Below, piece after piece: positions 40,465 to 52,913 of a stretch of DNA of 64,000 nucleotides. A program made the translations under genes and the position numbers. Origin of the DNA: Pycnopodia helianthoides (Eukaryota; Echinodermata; Asteroidea; Forcipulatida; Asteriidae); contig CM063248.1 of NCBI GenBank assembly GCA_032158295.1, positions 22,221,273 to 22,285,272 of the forward strand, in the 5' to 3' direction. The notes below the pieces were generated by a model, which was not told where the DNA came from, searched no databases, and was given only the letters and a program-made list of their open reading frames with translations. How positions within the stretch are numbered: the stretch's first letter is position 1; the number at the start of each line of letters is the position of its first letter.

Positions 40465-42523
40465 TTAACCCTTCGCGTGCTACGGGCGCAAATTTGCGCC
40501 CGCAACGTTTATTCCCTCACTGCTGTGGGCGCATATTTGCGCCCAACACAACTGCCTATTTGTTTTGCATACAATCAAGCTTTCTTTTGACCCCTGACAT
40601 CCATCCGGGTACTTTGTGTACACTTCAACATACTGAAGCCATCTTACGAACGAATACACGACAATTTTTCTTGAAAAAATCCTGTAATTTCCAAGTTTTT
40701 CCGTGTTTGTTATCACCGGAAAAAACAGTCGGTAACCATGGACGCCGCAGCGGCATTCCAGGAGATTTTTGCGGATTCAGACTCGGGAGAATCGGAGTTT
40801 GAGGATGTTTTGGGAGACGATAGTGATGATGGTGCTTCAGCTATGTCTATTGACAACGTGGCAGATATTGAAGTCATGTCTGTTGATGACGAGGCCGGGT
40901 CTGACACGTCCGACGACGGCATCGTTCCTGTGCAAGGAGGGGAAAGGGGAAGAGCAGTCCAAGGCGGCGGGGATGCTTTTCGGCGTGCTCTACCAAGGGC
41001 CTATGATCATAATTGGCTGATGGAATTCAACCAGCCACATGGACAGATGATTTATGATCCTGAAGACGGCACTGAACCATCGGAATATGGGATATTTTCC
41101 CACTACTTTGATGCCGAAGTGTTGAACTTGCTTGTGACAGAAACTAACAGGTATGCTACTACAACTATAGCAGATAAAGGAGGGATGGATGGACTGAGCG
41201 CTCATTCTAGGCTTCGTAAGTGGAAAGATGTTGATGTGGAAGAAATCAAAGCTTTCCTTGCTCTTTTGCTGCTGATGGGGATAGACCGTCGACCCACTTA
41301 TGATTCCTACTGGACAACTGAGTGGACAATCCAGGCCCCAGGAATCAAATCGATCATGTCACAGGATCGATTCTACGGCATCTTACAGATGTTCCACTGC
41401 ACCGACAACACAGAACTTGCCCAAGCTGGTGACCCAAACCATGACCGCCGTGGGAAGATAATTGAACTGATGAATTTGATAGTTCGAAACTGGCAATCGG
41501 CATATTATCCCGACAGAGAAATTGCCATTGATGAAACAGTTATCCCGTTCAAGGGTCGTACCAGGATGAAGGTCTACAAGCCCAACAAGCCGCACAAGTG
41601 GGGCCTCAATTGCTGGAATGTGGCAGAATCTTGCACTGGATATGTGTGGAACGCAGAACTTTACCAAGGTAATTGTAACAATGAAACTGAAGTTGGCATG
41701 TATAAAACTTTAGTCAACCGTATGTGCCAGCCATTTTTCGATAGAGGGCATCACATATATATGGATAATTTGTTTTCATCGCCTGAACTTTATTCAAATC
41801 TCGCTGACCATCAAGTGGGGGCATGCGGGACACTGCGTGTCAATCGCGTCGGTACGCCAGATGAGATAAAGGCAACCAAAATGAAGAAAGGGGACGACTT
41901 GCGTGCCGTCAGAGATGGTAACCTGATGTTCCTGTCTTGGTACGACAAGCGACAGGTGAACGTTGTGACAACTGTTCACAATGCGTCAACGTTCCCAAAA
42001 AATGTTCGGGCACGAGGACAAAACGTGCCACGTGAAGTGCAAAAGCCAGTGGCTATTGAGTGCTACACCAAGTACATGGGTGATGTAGACCGTGCCGACG
42101 GTGTTCATTTACCTTCTTGAGGCAAGCTATGTCAACAGCTGGATTATTTGGAAGTCTCTTCACCCTGGTATGCGGCTGAAAAGGGATAAGTTTCGGTTCC
42201 CAATTGGATGGATACGCGAAAGCGCGGATGCTCGGCCTGGACGCAGATCCCTAGACCAGCCTAGATGACTAACAGAACGCCACTTTCCGAAGTGTCTGAA
42301 TGCTACAACTTCAGCCGGACGTCACTCCAGACCGGATTGTGTGGTATGCTCAAACCGAAAAGTAAAGCGTCACCAAACTGAATTTGCTTGCGAGCAGTGT
42401 GATTTGCCCATGTGTCCCGCTCCATGTTTTGGAAGGTACCACACATTCGTCGAATACAAAACAAACTGCACCAGGGTACCACCAATAAACTCTGAGAACA
42501 ATTGTACATTGAACATTTATTGA
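40465..42523 (+). mobile_element. piggyBac-superfamily transposon, left end present, right end not found
   Basis: The left end TTAACCCTTCGCGTGC begins at a TTAA inside a copy of the larger repeat (GATGAGTTTTAA; an uninserted relative reads GATAAGTTTTAAG at about 46585). Subterminal palindromes GGGCGCAAATTTGCGCCC (40484-40501) and a near copy at 40527-40544 follow. The transposase region is 40738-42523. No inverse of the left end is seen before the larger repeat resumes near 42830, so the right end seems deleted. Confidence 0.8.
40738..42523 (+). pseudogene. piggyBac-like transposase (DDE_Tnp_1_7), frameshifted
   Basis: The main frame, 40738-42120, codes 460 residues: an acidic N-terminus, then the piggyBac core with IDETVIPFKGRTRMKVYKPN (Asp265), HHIYMDNLFSSPELYSNL (Asp343) and YMGDVDRADG (Asp451/454). 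These match the catalytic Asp268, Asp346 and Asp447 of insect piggyBac. Straight after VDRADG the frame ends. The next frame (from 42110) continues with YLLEASYVNSWIIWKSLHPG, so about 20-25 residues normally between these blocks are missing and the frame is shifted. An in-frame TGA follows at 42266-42268. Beyond it the Cys-rich C-terminal finger is still present (CVVCSNRK ... FACEQCDLPMC ... PCFGRYHT, to 42523). The gene cannot make a complete enzyme as it stands. Confidence 0.9.
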
Positions 42524-42830
42524 TCTTGTTTATTCACATTTGCAAGTTTGTTTGATCTGTAGTCCACTTTTCATGTTTCCGATTATTCAACGCCATCAAT
42601 ACGATTTTGAAGTACATGATGTGGTCTACATTCAAGTACTAAAATAACACAGTAGTACAGTGATTTGAAAGTACAAGAACATGTGCATGATGTTTGGAAA
42701 GAACATGTTTTAGAACAAAACAAAACGAAACAGAAAATAGTTCTGTGTGTGTGTGTGTGTGAGTGTACACATATGCATATCAAGATCCTGTGGGTGTATG
42801 TGTGTACACACACATACTTTTGCACACACG
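42524..42830. other. Spacer with CA/TG microsatellite
   Basis: Sequence between the transposase remnant and the resumption of the larger repeat. It contains a short (TG)n/(CA)n stretch at about 42745-42815 and no gene. Confidence 0.5.
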
Positions 42831-43139
42831 GAAGACCCGGAAGTGAAGGTCATACGATTTTGTGGTTAACTTTTGAAATGTTGCCCCAGTCTCGAACTAT
42901 CAGATGCCCAATTATGAACATCATAGCTTTTAAATTCATTGAAATACAGCAAATAGTCATTTTTCAGCTTTAAAAACCTTGTAATTTGACACCTGATGAC
43001 GTCATGAAAACTGTGCCATCTTCATATTGTGGTTCAATTGTCTGATGAGTTTCAAGGTTCAATTCAGTTTCAATCTTGAGTTATGTTGCTGAGAAGAGTT
43101 CTCCGGAAGAAGAAGATGAAGAAGAAACTAGAATTTCAG

Positions 43140-43860
43140 TTTTTGTTTACTACAAAAACCAGGTGTTCGTGAGTGATGTCATCAAATTGTGACTGAATAA
43201 ATTGGTGAATACATTTTACCTGATCAATGCAATGTCTGGTTCAGGAGTTAGATTGTTTCCCATTACAGAACTCCAATTGCCTGTTTGAACTGGAAGTCAA
43301 GGTCAACTGGGTTACATTCTGTGTATCGGTTTTTTAATTACATACTTTTCCAATGATGTATAGATTGTACAAATCCAAAGTGGTTTAGAAGTTATGATTT
43401 GTTGAAACGTTAAATTCCAAGTTCCGGTTTGAACAGGAAGGCACGGTCAAATAAGGTCACACTGTGTATCTTTTGTTGAATCTTTAGAGCCCTTTCTAAT
43501 TCTAATGACGTTTAGATGATATAAATCGAATATATGGTTTAATAGTTATGGTTTTTTACAATTATTAAACTTTGCTGTATTGTAACTCAATACATGATGT
43601 CGTCTTGTGTTGTCTTGATACTGAGGTTCAATTGATAATGAGGTTCAACTATCTTATGAGTTTCAATGTTCAATTCAATTTCAATCTTGAGTTATTCCGT
43701 AGATAAGCCCGAAAACTATTTTATTAATTTATCAGCGCTGTTTAATATATACCAACGAAAGAGGGCGCTGTTGAGAAAACTTGTTTCCCGCCGTGAACTG
43801 TAGCGTGGCCGTGTGCAGTGTCAGCGTATGATTGTGTGGGCATACACTACACGCGTTGTC
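43140..43860. repeat. Duplicated segment, copy 1
   Basis: Closely matches 49270-50025 from TTCAGTTTTTGTTTACTACA through GGTGTTCGTGAGTGATGTCA to CAACGAAAGAGGGCGCTGTT and GTAGCGTGGCCGTGT, in the same orientation about 6.1 kb apart. Similarity extends well beyond single repeat units. Confidence 0.75.
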
Positions 43861-45579
43861 ATACAATGAAAGTCAACAGACACGGGCGCTTTGTCGCCCT
43901 GTTTTGACCATTTGTAAAGATTAGAATGCCATAATATCTGTGCAAAAGTTTCGGCAGAGGAATTCATCTATAATTTGATGCAAAATTCATGTTAAAATAT
44001 TACGCAGTTTTTGAGACATGAATTTTTGAAATTTTCAACTTCCGGTTTGAACCGGAAGTCAAGGTCAAATGGGGTCAAAGTTTGCGTAGCGATTGTTGAA
44101 CTTTTTACGACCTGTCCGATGATTTGTAGATTGTAAAAATCCAGCGTGTGGTTCAAGTGTTATGATTTTTTACAAATATTAAACTTTGATTTAGTGTAAT
44201 TTGATACCTGATGACGTCATCATGACATCATCAAGTCTGTGTCGTCTTGATACCGAGGTTCAATTGTCTGACAAGTTTCAATGTTCAATTCACTCTTAAT
44301 CTTGAGTTATGCTGTAAAAAAGGCAAAAACAGATTTTTGAAGGAAAAAAACCCAAAGTCAAACTTCGACCCAGGGTAACGAACTGGAAGTGAAGGTCATA
44401 CGATTTTGTGGTTAACTTTTGAAATGTTGCCCCTGTCTTGATCTATCAGATGCCCAATTATGAACATCATAGATTTGAAATTCACTGAGATACAGTGATT
44501 AGCAAAATGGTCATTTTTCAGCTTTAAAAACCTTGTATTTTGACACCTGATGACGTCATCGTGACGTCATGAAAACTGTGCCGTCTTCATATTGTGGTTC
44601 AATTGTCTGATGAGTTTCAAGGTTCAATTCAGTTTCAATCTTGAGTTATGTTGCTGAGAAGAGTTCTCCGGAAGAAGAAGAAGAAGAAGAAACTAGAAAT
44701 TCAGTTTTTGTCAATTACAAAAACAAGGTGTTCGTGAGTAATTTCATTAAAGTTGTGATTGATTGAATTGGTGACAAAATTTTACCTTATCAATCCAATT
44801 TCTGGTTCAGGAGTTATATTCATTCAATATAAAACTTCAACTGCCGGTTTGAACCAGAAGTCAATGTCATATGAGATCATACTTTGTGTATCGTTTCTTA
44901 AGTTGTTACATATCATCCCAACAATGTTTAGATTGTAAAAATCCAATATGTGGTTCAGAAGTTATGAATTTTTATAACATGACATTTCAACTTCCGGTTT
45001 TTACCGGAAGTCAAGGTCAAACCGGTCACATTTTGAATAGTGCGTGTCAATTTATTTATGACCTTTCAGATGATATATGGATTGAAAAAATCCAATGCCT
45101 GTTTCAGGAGTTATGAATTTTTCAAAATTTAAACATCAATTTCCGGTTTAGACCGGAAGCCAAGGTTAAAAAGGGTCACATTTTGTGTAGCGCGTGATTA
45201 GTTTATGAAGACCTTTTAGATGATGGATGGATTGTAAACATCTAATATGTGGTTCAGAACTTTTGATTTTTTCAAATATAAAGTTTCAACTTCCGTTTTG
45301 AACCGGAAGGCAAAGTCAAATGAGGTCACACTTGGTAGCGTTGATGGAGTCTTCTGAGTCCTTTCTTATGACTTATAGATGATAAAAATAAAACATGTGG
45401 TTCAGGATTTGTAATTAATGAAACATTAAATATCAATTTTCGACTTTAACCGGAAGTCAAGGTCAAACAGGGTCGCATATTGTGTAGCACGTGATAAGTC
45501 TAACAAGACCTTTCAGATGATGTTTGAATTGTTAAAATCCAACGTGTGGTTCAGGAGTTAAGAATTGTTCAAATAATTA

Positions 45580-46300
45580 GATGGATGATCCGCTGGGGTG
45601 CAATATGAGCTCTAACACCGACGGATGCGGAATGTATTCCAGCATGGTCCCCACAGCACAATACATTTACGTGCAAAATAATCACACATGCATTTAACAT
45701 AGAACGTCAATGAAACTGCACATGTCAGTGCACGTGTAGAGGAGGTTGACCCTAATTGACCGTCTTATTGACGGTCAACTGTTACGTGAGATATGTGTGG
45801 CTGTACAGGTACAGCCTATGTTTACGTGTGTTCTTTCACCATCGCGCGTCGTCAATGCGGGTCAACTTAAACGTGCGCGTTTTTCGACCAGATGTAAAAA
45901 TCAAAATGTTGTTATTTCTATGCAACAGTTTGAGCAGGCTTAATGTTCTACAACCTAATACAAAAAAATCTGTAAAATGATCAGTAGTTTTTGAGATATG
46001 AATTTTTGAAATTTTCAACTTCCGTTTTGAACCAGAGGTCAAGGTCAAATGGGGTCAAATTGTATGTAGCGTTTTTTGAACTTTCAACGACCTGTCCGAT
46101 GTTTTATAGATTGTACAAATCCTACATGTGGTTCAGGAGTTATGAATTTTTACAAATATTAAACTTTGAATTAGTGTAATTTGATACCTGATGACGTCAT
46201 CATGACATCATCAAGTCTGTTTTGTCTTGATACCGACGTTCAATTGTCTGACAAGTTTCAATGTTCAATTCACTTTCAATCTTGAGTTATGCTGAAAAAA
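45580..46300. repeat. Second duplicated segment, copy 1
   Basis: Matches 50510-51370: CCGCTGGGGTGCAATATGAG, CACCGA(C/T)GGATGCGGAATGT, ATAGAACGTCAATGAAACTG and GGTCAACTTAAACGTG in the same order. The downstream copy also carries an extra partial repetition of the GGATGCGGAATG part at about 50722-50830. Confidence 0.72.
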
Positions 46301-47014
46301 AGGAAAAAACAGATTTTTGAAGGAAAAAAACCCGAAGGTAAACTTCGACCCAGGGTAACGACCCGGAAGTAAAGGTCATACGATTTTGTGGTTAACTTTT
46401 GAAATGTTGCCCCATTCTTCAACTAAAAGATGCCCATTTATGAACATCGTAGTATAAAGATTGCCGAAACTACAGCAATAAGCAGATGGTAAATTTTCAA
46501 TTTTAAAAATCTTGTAATTCAACACCCGATGACGTCATCGTGACGTCATGACATATGTGTTGTCTTCATATCGAGGTACAATTGCCTGATAAGTTTTAAG
46601 TTTCAATTCAGTTTCAATCTTGAGTTATGCCCGAAAAATGAAAACAAAAACAAAGGCAGACTTTGACCTTCCGGTACGACCGGAACTAAAGGTCATAAGA
46701 TTTTGACGTTAACTTTTGAAATGTTGGCCCAGTCTTGAACTATCAGATACCCAATTATGAACATCATAACTTTTAAATTCATTGAAATACAGCACATAGC
46801 AAATGGTCACTTTTCAACTTTAAAAACCTTGTAATTTGACACCTGATGACATCATCGTGACGTAATGAAAACTGTGCCGTCTTCATATTGTGGTTCAATT
46901 GTCTGATGAGTTTCAAGGTTCAATTCAGTTTCAATCTTGAGTTATGTTGCCGAGAAGAGTTCCACGGAAGAAGAAGATGAAGAAGAAAAAAAAAAAAAAA
47001 AACAGAACAAAAAC

Positions 47015-47178
47015 AGGTGTTCGTGCTTGTATTGCACGAACACCTAAAAAACAAAAAACAAACAAACAAACAAACAAAACAGAACAAAAACAAGAGGTGT
47101 TAGTGCTTGTATTGCACGAACACCTAAAAAACAGAGCAATAACAAAGAGGTGTTCGTGCTTGTATTGCACGAACACCT
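47015..47178. repeat. Three copies of a 31-bp hairpin (AGGTGTTCGTGC...GCACGAACACCT)
   Basis: Hairpins at 47015-47045, 47095-47125 and 47148-47178 have a 12-bp stem and a TTGTATT loop, separated by A-rich AACAAAAACA spacers. A fourth lies at 52883-52913 with small changes. The single-arm motif GGTGTTCGTGAGTG recurs elsewhere in the block (43165, 44728, 49298). Confidence 0.85.
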
Positions 47179-48291
47179 AACTAGACGTACAGTGTTTGTA
47201 AACAACAAACACACAGGTGTTCCTGAGTGGTGGCACATTGTGTTTGATGAACTGGTGACGATATTTAACCATATCAACCCAATGTCTGGTTCAGAAGTTA
47301 TATTGTTTTCCAATTTAAAACTTCAACATTTGGTTTAAACTGGAAGTCAAGGTCAGATGGGGTCAAGTTATGTGTAACATTAGTTGAACTTTGCATGACC
47401 TGTCGGATGATGTGTAGATTGTAAAACGAACATGTGGTTCATGGGTTATGATTTTTTCCGTTACTAAACTTCAACCTCCGGTTTCAACTGGAAGACAAGG
47501 TCAAACGAGGTCACACTTTGTGTATCATCAACTAAGTTTTTGAATACCTTTCTTATGCTCATTAGATTACAAAAATCCAATGTCTGGTTCGGGAGTTATA
47601 ATTTTTTCAAATACTAAGCTTTGATTTTATAAAAAAAATGTATAAAATAATTTGATGACCTCATTATGACGTCACTCCACATTTTTCAAGCCATGGCCTA
47701 TGTCTAACAGTACACCAAGTTTCAACTCAATCGGCTGTTTGGTTTAGTAGATACAAGGCTTCAAAATGTGCACCTTTAAGGCCTTACCATGTGACACATG
47801 ATGGCGTCATCAAACTACGACTCCACAAATATGTTGTCTGCATAAAGGTCATTATGTTAACCAGATTTGAAGAGATTCTCATAAACTTTGCCACAGACAT
47901 CTAGTAAAAGTGTGTTTTGACCTGTTTTCAACCTGCCGCAAGAGGGCGCTTTTGAATTGTGTGACGTCACCGGTCCATTTTTTTCAAACCTGACACTTGC
48001 AAGAATACAACATCGTAAAAAAAAATCACAAAATTATTGCCACTTTCTGCCACAGTCAATTTACTAGGCACTTCCGGTTTGGGCCCGAAGTAGAGGTCAT
48101 GTGAGGTTACGCACACAAAACAAAACAAAAACCTATATGACCTAAGTATGATCCCGCATAAAACAACCACCGGCCTCTTAAGTGTGATTTGTTACAGAAT
48201 TTCAAAGATTAAAAAAAAAATGTATAAAAACCCTGTAATTCAACACCTGGTGACGTCATCATGACATCACTGTTCGCATGCCGTCTTCATG

Positions 48292-49102
48292 TTAAAGGAA
48301 CACGTTGCCTTCGGGTTGGGCGCTGTTGGGCGCTTTTGGGCTATAAAAAGCGTTTGATGTATAATGAGCACGGTCAGAAAGATGTTTAAAAAGTAGAATA
48401 TAATGATCCACACAAACGAGCCTTAGAAATGCTTCGCTTTTGATAACTTTCGCGAAACAAAACGCTCCGCCATTTATGAGAGTCAAGATTTTGACTCCCA
48501 TAAATGGCGGACAAATTCTATTAGTCTTATTTCCAGTCACAGCTGTTGAACTACGACTGAGCAATTATTTTATTAAAAATGTTACGATTACCATCTGTTT
48601 ATTGAATTCCAATAAATATCCAGTTAATAAATGAATGAAAAAAGAAAGAAAAAACATACGTTAAATAATTAAGTAGAAAGTCCCCACGTCTCGGTCCGTC
48701 CGGGCGTCCAGGGACGTACCAGCAGCAGCAAAACCCCGCGGCCATACCACCCATAGACCTCCCCCTGCATGCTGCAGTACAGTAGACGACGCGAAGACAG
48801 GGTTCTTGTACAATGTATGATTTTAGCGGTGCCAACCTATACACTGATGCTTTGTGTGGTGTAAGAAGGTCTGGTACCCATTACTGTTATTGCATCGACG
48901 ATCGTATTGACGGCTTGAAAAACGTATACATTTCGCGGGACATGTCTCGGGGGTCAGAGGTCAATGTTTTTTTTTTTTAATTACCATTCACTAATTATAA
49001 CACATTAAAGGTGTTTTATTGCAAGAACAACTCTTAATAAGTATAAGGAACACCTCCAAACAGTAAAATTTCATGAGATTTGAAGGCAACGTGTTCCTTT
49101 AA
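48292..49102. mobile_element. TTAA-bounded element (811 bp) inserted in the repeat block
   Basis: Ends TTAAAGGAACACGTTGCCTT and its exact complement AAGGCAACGTGTTCCTTTAA. The flanks (CGTCTTCATG before, GGTTCAAGTATATGCC after) join into a normal copy of the surrounding repeat, so the insertion is clean. Internally, GAGAGTCAAGATTTTGACTC and CCATTTATGAG/CATAAATGG form a palindrome at about 48470-48510. No transposase. Confidence 0.88.
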
Positions 49103-49269
49103 GGTTCAAGTATATGCCAAGTTTCAAGTTTGTACTACTTAAAACTTTTTGTGAAATCTGCAAGAGAAGGTTTAAGGAGAAGAACAGGCGGAAAAAAACA
49201 ACTTCTTAACAATAACAATAGGTTTTCGGCTGTTAGCCGAACACTGAAGAAGTGGAAATAAAAAACAAG

Positions 49270-50025
49270 ATATTCAGTTTTTGTTTACTACAAAAACCAG
49301 GTGTTCGTGAGTGATGTCATCAAATTGTGACTGAATGAATTGGTGAAAACATTTTACCTTACCAATGCAATGTCTGGCTCAGGAGTTAGATTGTTTCCCA
49401 TTACAGAACTTCAATTGCCTGTTTGAACTGGAAGTCAAGGTCAATTGGGTCACACTCTGTGTATCGGTTATTAAGTTGTTACATACTTTTCCAATGATGT
49501 ATAGATTGTACAAATCCAATGTGTGGTTTAGAAGTTATGATTTGTTGAAACGCTAAATTCCAAGTTCCGGTTTGAACAGGAAGGCACGGTCGAATAAGGT
49601 CACACTGTGTATCTTTTGTTGAATCTTTAGAGCCCTTTCTAATGACGTTTAGATGATATAAATCGAATATATGGTTTAGGAGTTATGATTTTTTACAATT
49701 ATAAAACTTTGCTGTATTGTAACTCAATACATGATGTTTCTTGTGTTGTCTTGATACTGAGGTTCAATTGATAATGAGGTTCAACTATCCTATGAGTTTC
49801 AATGTTCAGTTCAATTTCAATCTTGAGTTATTCCGTAGATAAGCCCGAAAACTATTTTATTAATTTATCAGTGCTGTTTAATATATACCAACGAAAGAGG
49901 GCGCTGTTGAGAAAACTTGTTTCCCGCCATGTCAAACAAACAAAGACGTCGACAGTGCACAGTCACCCCGTGAACTGTAGCGTGGCCGTGTACAGTGTCG
50001 GCGTATGATTGTATTGGCATACACT
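49270..50025. repeat. Duplicated segment, copy 2
   Basis: Counterpart of 43140-43860. It carries an extra insertion near 49930-49970 (CAAACAAACAAAGACGTCGA) absent from the first copy. Confidence 0.75.
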
Positions 50026-50509
50026 ACAAAGTCGCAAAAAAATTATTTTTGAGTTAGATACATGGTTGGAAAGGGCCTTTTCTCAGCTTTAATTTGGTGT
50101 ATGTTAGAAGTCTGTAGCATTTTGCAATCCAGAGTTATACCATAATTTGCATAAAAATTCTTGCCATTTTTGTCAAAATAGGTTGAGGAGAAAAAGCCTT
50201 GTAAACTTTACACTGTATTTAAAATTATTTTAGTACAAAGTTCTTAAGAAAGACCCTAACAACGAGCACATTCCCATTATACTATTCGTCTGAAATTTTC
50301 ACCAATTGTTGAATATGACTTATGAGGTCATCTTCTGTGTATCGTTTCTTAAGTTGTTACATATGTTCCCAATGATGTTTAGATTGAAGTCAAGGTCAGA
50401 CGGGTCACATTTTGACAGCGTGTGTCCTTTTAATTAAGACCTTTCAGATGATGTATGAATTGTAAAAATCCAAGGTGTGGTTCAGGAGTTAAGAATTTTT
50501 CAAATATTA

Positions 50510-51370
50510 GATGGATTATCCGCTGGGGTGCAATATGAGTTCTAACACCGATGGATGCGGAATGTATTCCAGCACGGTTCCCACAGCACAAATACATTTA
50601 CGTGTAAAATAATCATACATGCATTTAACATAGAACGTCAATGAAACTGCACACGTGTTTGTTGCACACGTGTTCGGTGCACGTGTAGAGGAGGTAGACC
50701 CTAATTGACCGTCAATAACACCGATGGATGCGGAATGTTTTCCAGCATGGTTCCCACAGCAACATAATCACACGTGCATTTAACATAGAACGTCAATGAA
50801 ACTGCACGTGCGGTGCACGTGTAGAGGAGGTTGACCCTAATTGACCGTCAATGACGGTCTACTGTTACATGAGATTTATGTGTGGCTGTACAGGTACAGC
50901 GTACATGTATGTTTACGTGTGTTCTTTCACCATCGCGTGTCGTCAATGTGGGTCAACTTAAACGTGTGCCTTTTTCGACCAGATGTAAAAACCAAAATGT
51001 TGTTATCTCTGTGAAAAAGTTTGAGCAGGCTTAACGTTCTACAACCTAATACCAAAAAATCTTTAAAATGATCAGTAGTTTTTGAGATATGAATTTTTGA
51101 AATTTTCAACTTCCGGTTTGAACCGGAAGTCAAGGTCAAATGGGGTCAAATTGTGTGTAGCGATTTTTTAACTTTTCACGACCTGTCCGATGATTTGTAT
51201 TGTAAAAATCCAGCATGTGGTTCAGGAGTTATGATTTTTTACCAATATTAAACTTTCATTTATTGTAATTCAAAACCTGATGACGTCATCATGACATCAT
51301 CAAGTTTGTGTCGTCTTGATATTGAGGTTCAAATGTCTGATGAGTTTCAATGTTCAATTCAATTCTAATC
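50510..51370. repeat. Second duplicated segment, copy 2
   Basis: Counterpart of 45580-46300. It contains one of the best-preserved units: ACTTCCGG and CCGGAAGTCAAGGTCA around 51108-51137, followed by AATGGGGTCA. Confidence 0.72.
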
Positions 51371-51556
51371 TTAAGTTATGCCCGAAATATGACATTTTTC
51401 ATGAAAAAACACAAAGGCAGACTTTGACCTTCCGGTATGACCGGAAGTAGAGGTCATACCGTTTTGTTAACTTATAAAATGTTGCCCCAGTCTTGAACTA
51501 TCAGATGCCTAAATATGAACATCATAGCTTTCAAATTCAATGAGATACAGCGAATA

Positions 51557-52664
51557 CCCAGCAAACAAAATAACGTCACCTCGACGTCGCTAGGACGTTA
51601 TTCGAATGTTGGGAGAACGTTTTTATTTAACGTCATACGGACGATTAGTGTGGAGTTTTGTCAACGTCTAGATGACGTTGCGTTAAGACGTTTTATAATA
51701 ACGTTGTGACAATGTAAAAACTGCACTAAAAAAAAACAAGGTAATTTCTTAACGCAATTATATGATTTTTTCTGCAATTTTTCGATCAAGTATAAATTGT
51801 TTTTATTATATAATAGTTTCATAAATTGATACAACATCATAATCATTTAATTACTTTCAACAATGTAAACTTACTACTCGTTGCGGTTGCTTGACTTCAC
51901 TGTACCTGTACATATTGTACAGCCTGTACTATATAAGTGCATAAAACCTCGTGCTTTGGCAATCATGGATGTGTATTTTTACTAAAGTTTTTCCACTTTT
52001 ATAATATTTTTGAAAGTAAAATTACACGTTTAGTTACTACATTAAATTTGCCTCTAAATCCTCTGATAGTTTAGACAAATACATAAAGAAATGAGTACAT
52101 CTAATTCATATATTTGGCAAATTTCTCGAAATTTGTTGTAAATACATTACAACTTCTTAGCCCAATCTACTAATTTGCATATGTGATATAACGTTGTCAT
52201 AACGTTCCCAAGTAACCTGACAAAACTACAACATTCAAGCAACGTTGCAAAAAAACGTTAACGCGACTTTATTTCGAGGTTTTGAAGAAACATTGCCATG
52301 ACATTGTATTTATGTTTTCAAATAATGTGACAAAACCACAACCTTCAGGTAACGTTATGAAAAAACATTCACCTAACGTTTGTGTATGACGTCAACAACA
52401 ACGTTGGAAAACGTCGTATCTGCGTTACAAATAACATGACAAAACCATAACATTCAGAAAACGTTGCAAAATAATATTCACAAGACGTTTTTATACGACG
52501 TATAAAATAAACCTTGTAATAACGTTTTATTTAGGTTATTAAGTAACAAGACCAACCCGCAACCTTTTTGCAACGTTGCAGGTTAGTTGTGTTTTAGTTG
52601 GGAATTAACGTTACCAAAACACAACTTCACAGTAACGTTATGATGACGTTACGTGTTTGCTGGG
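51557..52664. mobile_element. ACGTT-rich non-autonomous transposon with TA target duplication (1108 bp)
   Basis: Terminal repeats CCCAGCAAACA and its complement TGTTTGCTGGG are flanked by TA on both sides. The surrounding repeat reads ACAGCGAA-TA-GCAAATGG once the element is removed, as in uninserted relatives (about 46793). The interior is packed with AACGTT/ACGTTA/GACGTC motifs in both orientations near both ends, and an A/T-rich centre has no coding capacity. Superfamily not assigned. Confidence 0.85.
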
Positions 52665-52882
52665 TAGCAAATGGTAATTTTCAATTTTCAAAATCTTGTA
52701 ATTCGACACCCGATGACGTCATCATGACTTCATGACAAGTGTGCTGTCTTCATATTGAGGTACAATTGACTGATGAGTTTCAAGATTGAATTCAGTTTAA
52801 ATCTTGAGTTTGCCGAGAAGAGTTCTACGGAAGAAGATGAAGAAGAAAAAAAAAAAAACCCAAAAAACAGAACAATAACAAG

Positions 52883-52913
52883 AGGTGTTCGTGCTCGTAT
52901 TGCACAAACACCT
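52883..52913. repeat. Fourth copy of the GGTGTTCGTGC hairpin
   Basis: AGGTGTTCGTGCTCGTATTG followed by CACAAACACCT. One stem mismatch relative to the copies at 47 kb. Confidence 0.75.

Noticed and set aside
46931..47313. Hydrophobic open frames on the minus strand
   Set aside because: They are translations of A-rich spacers and the GGTGTTCGTGC hairpins.
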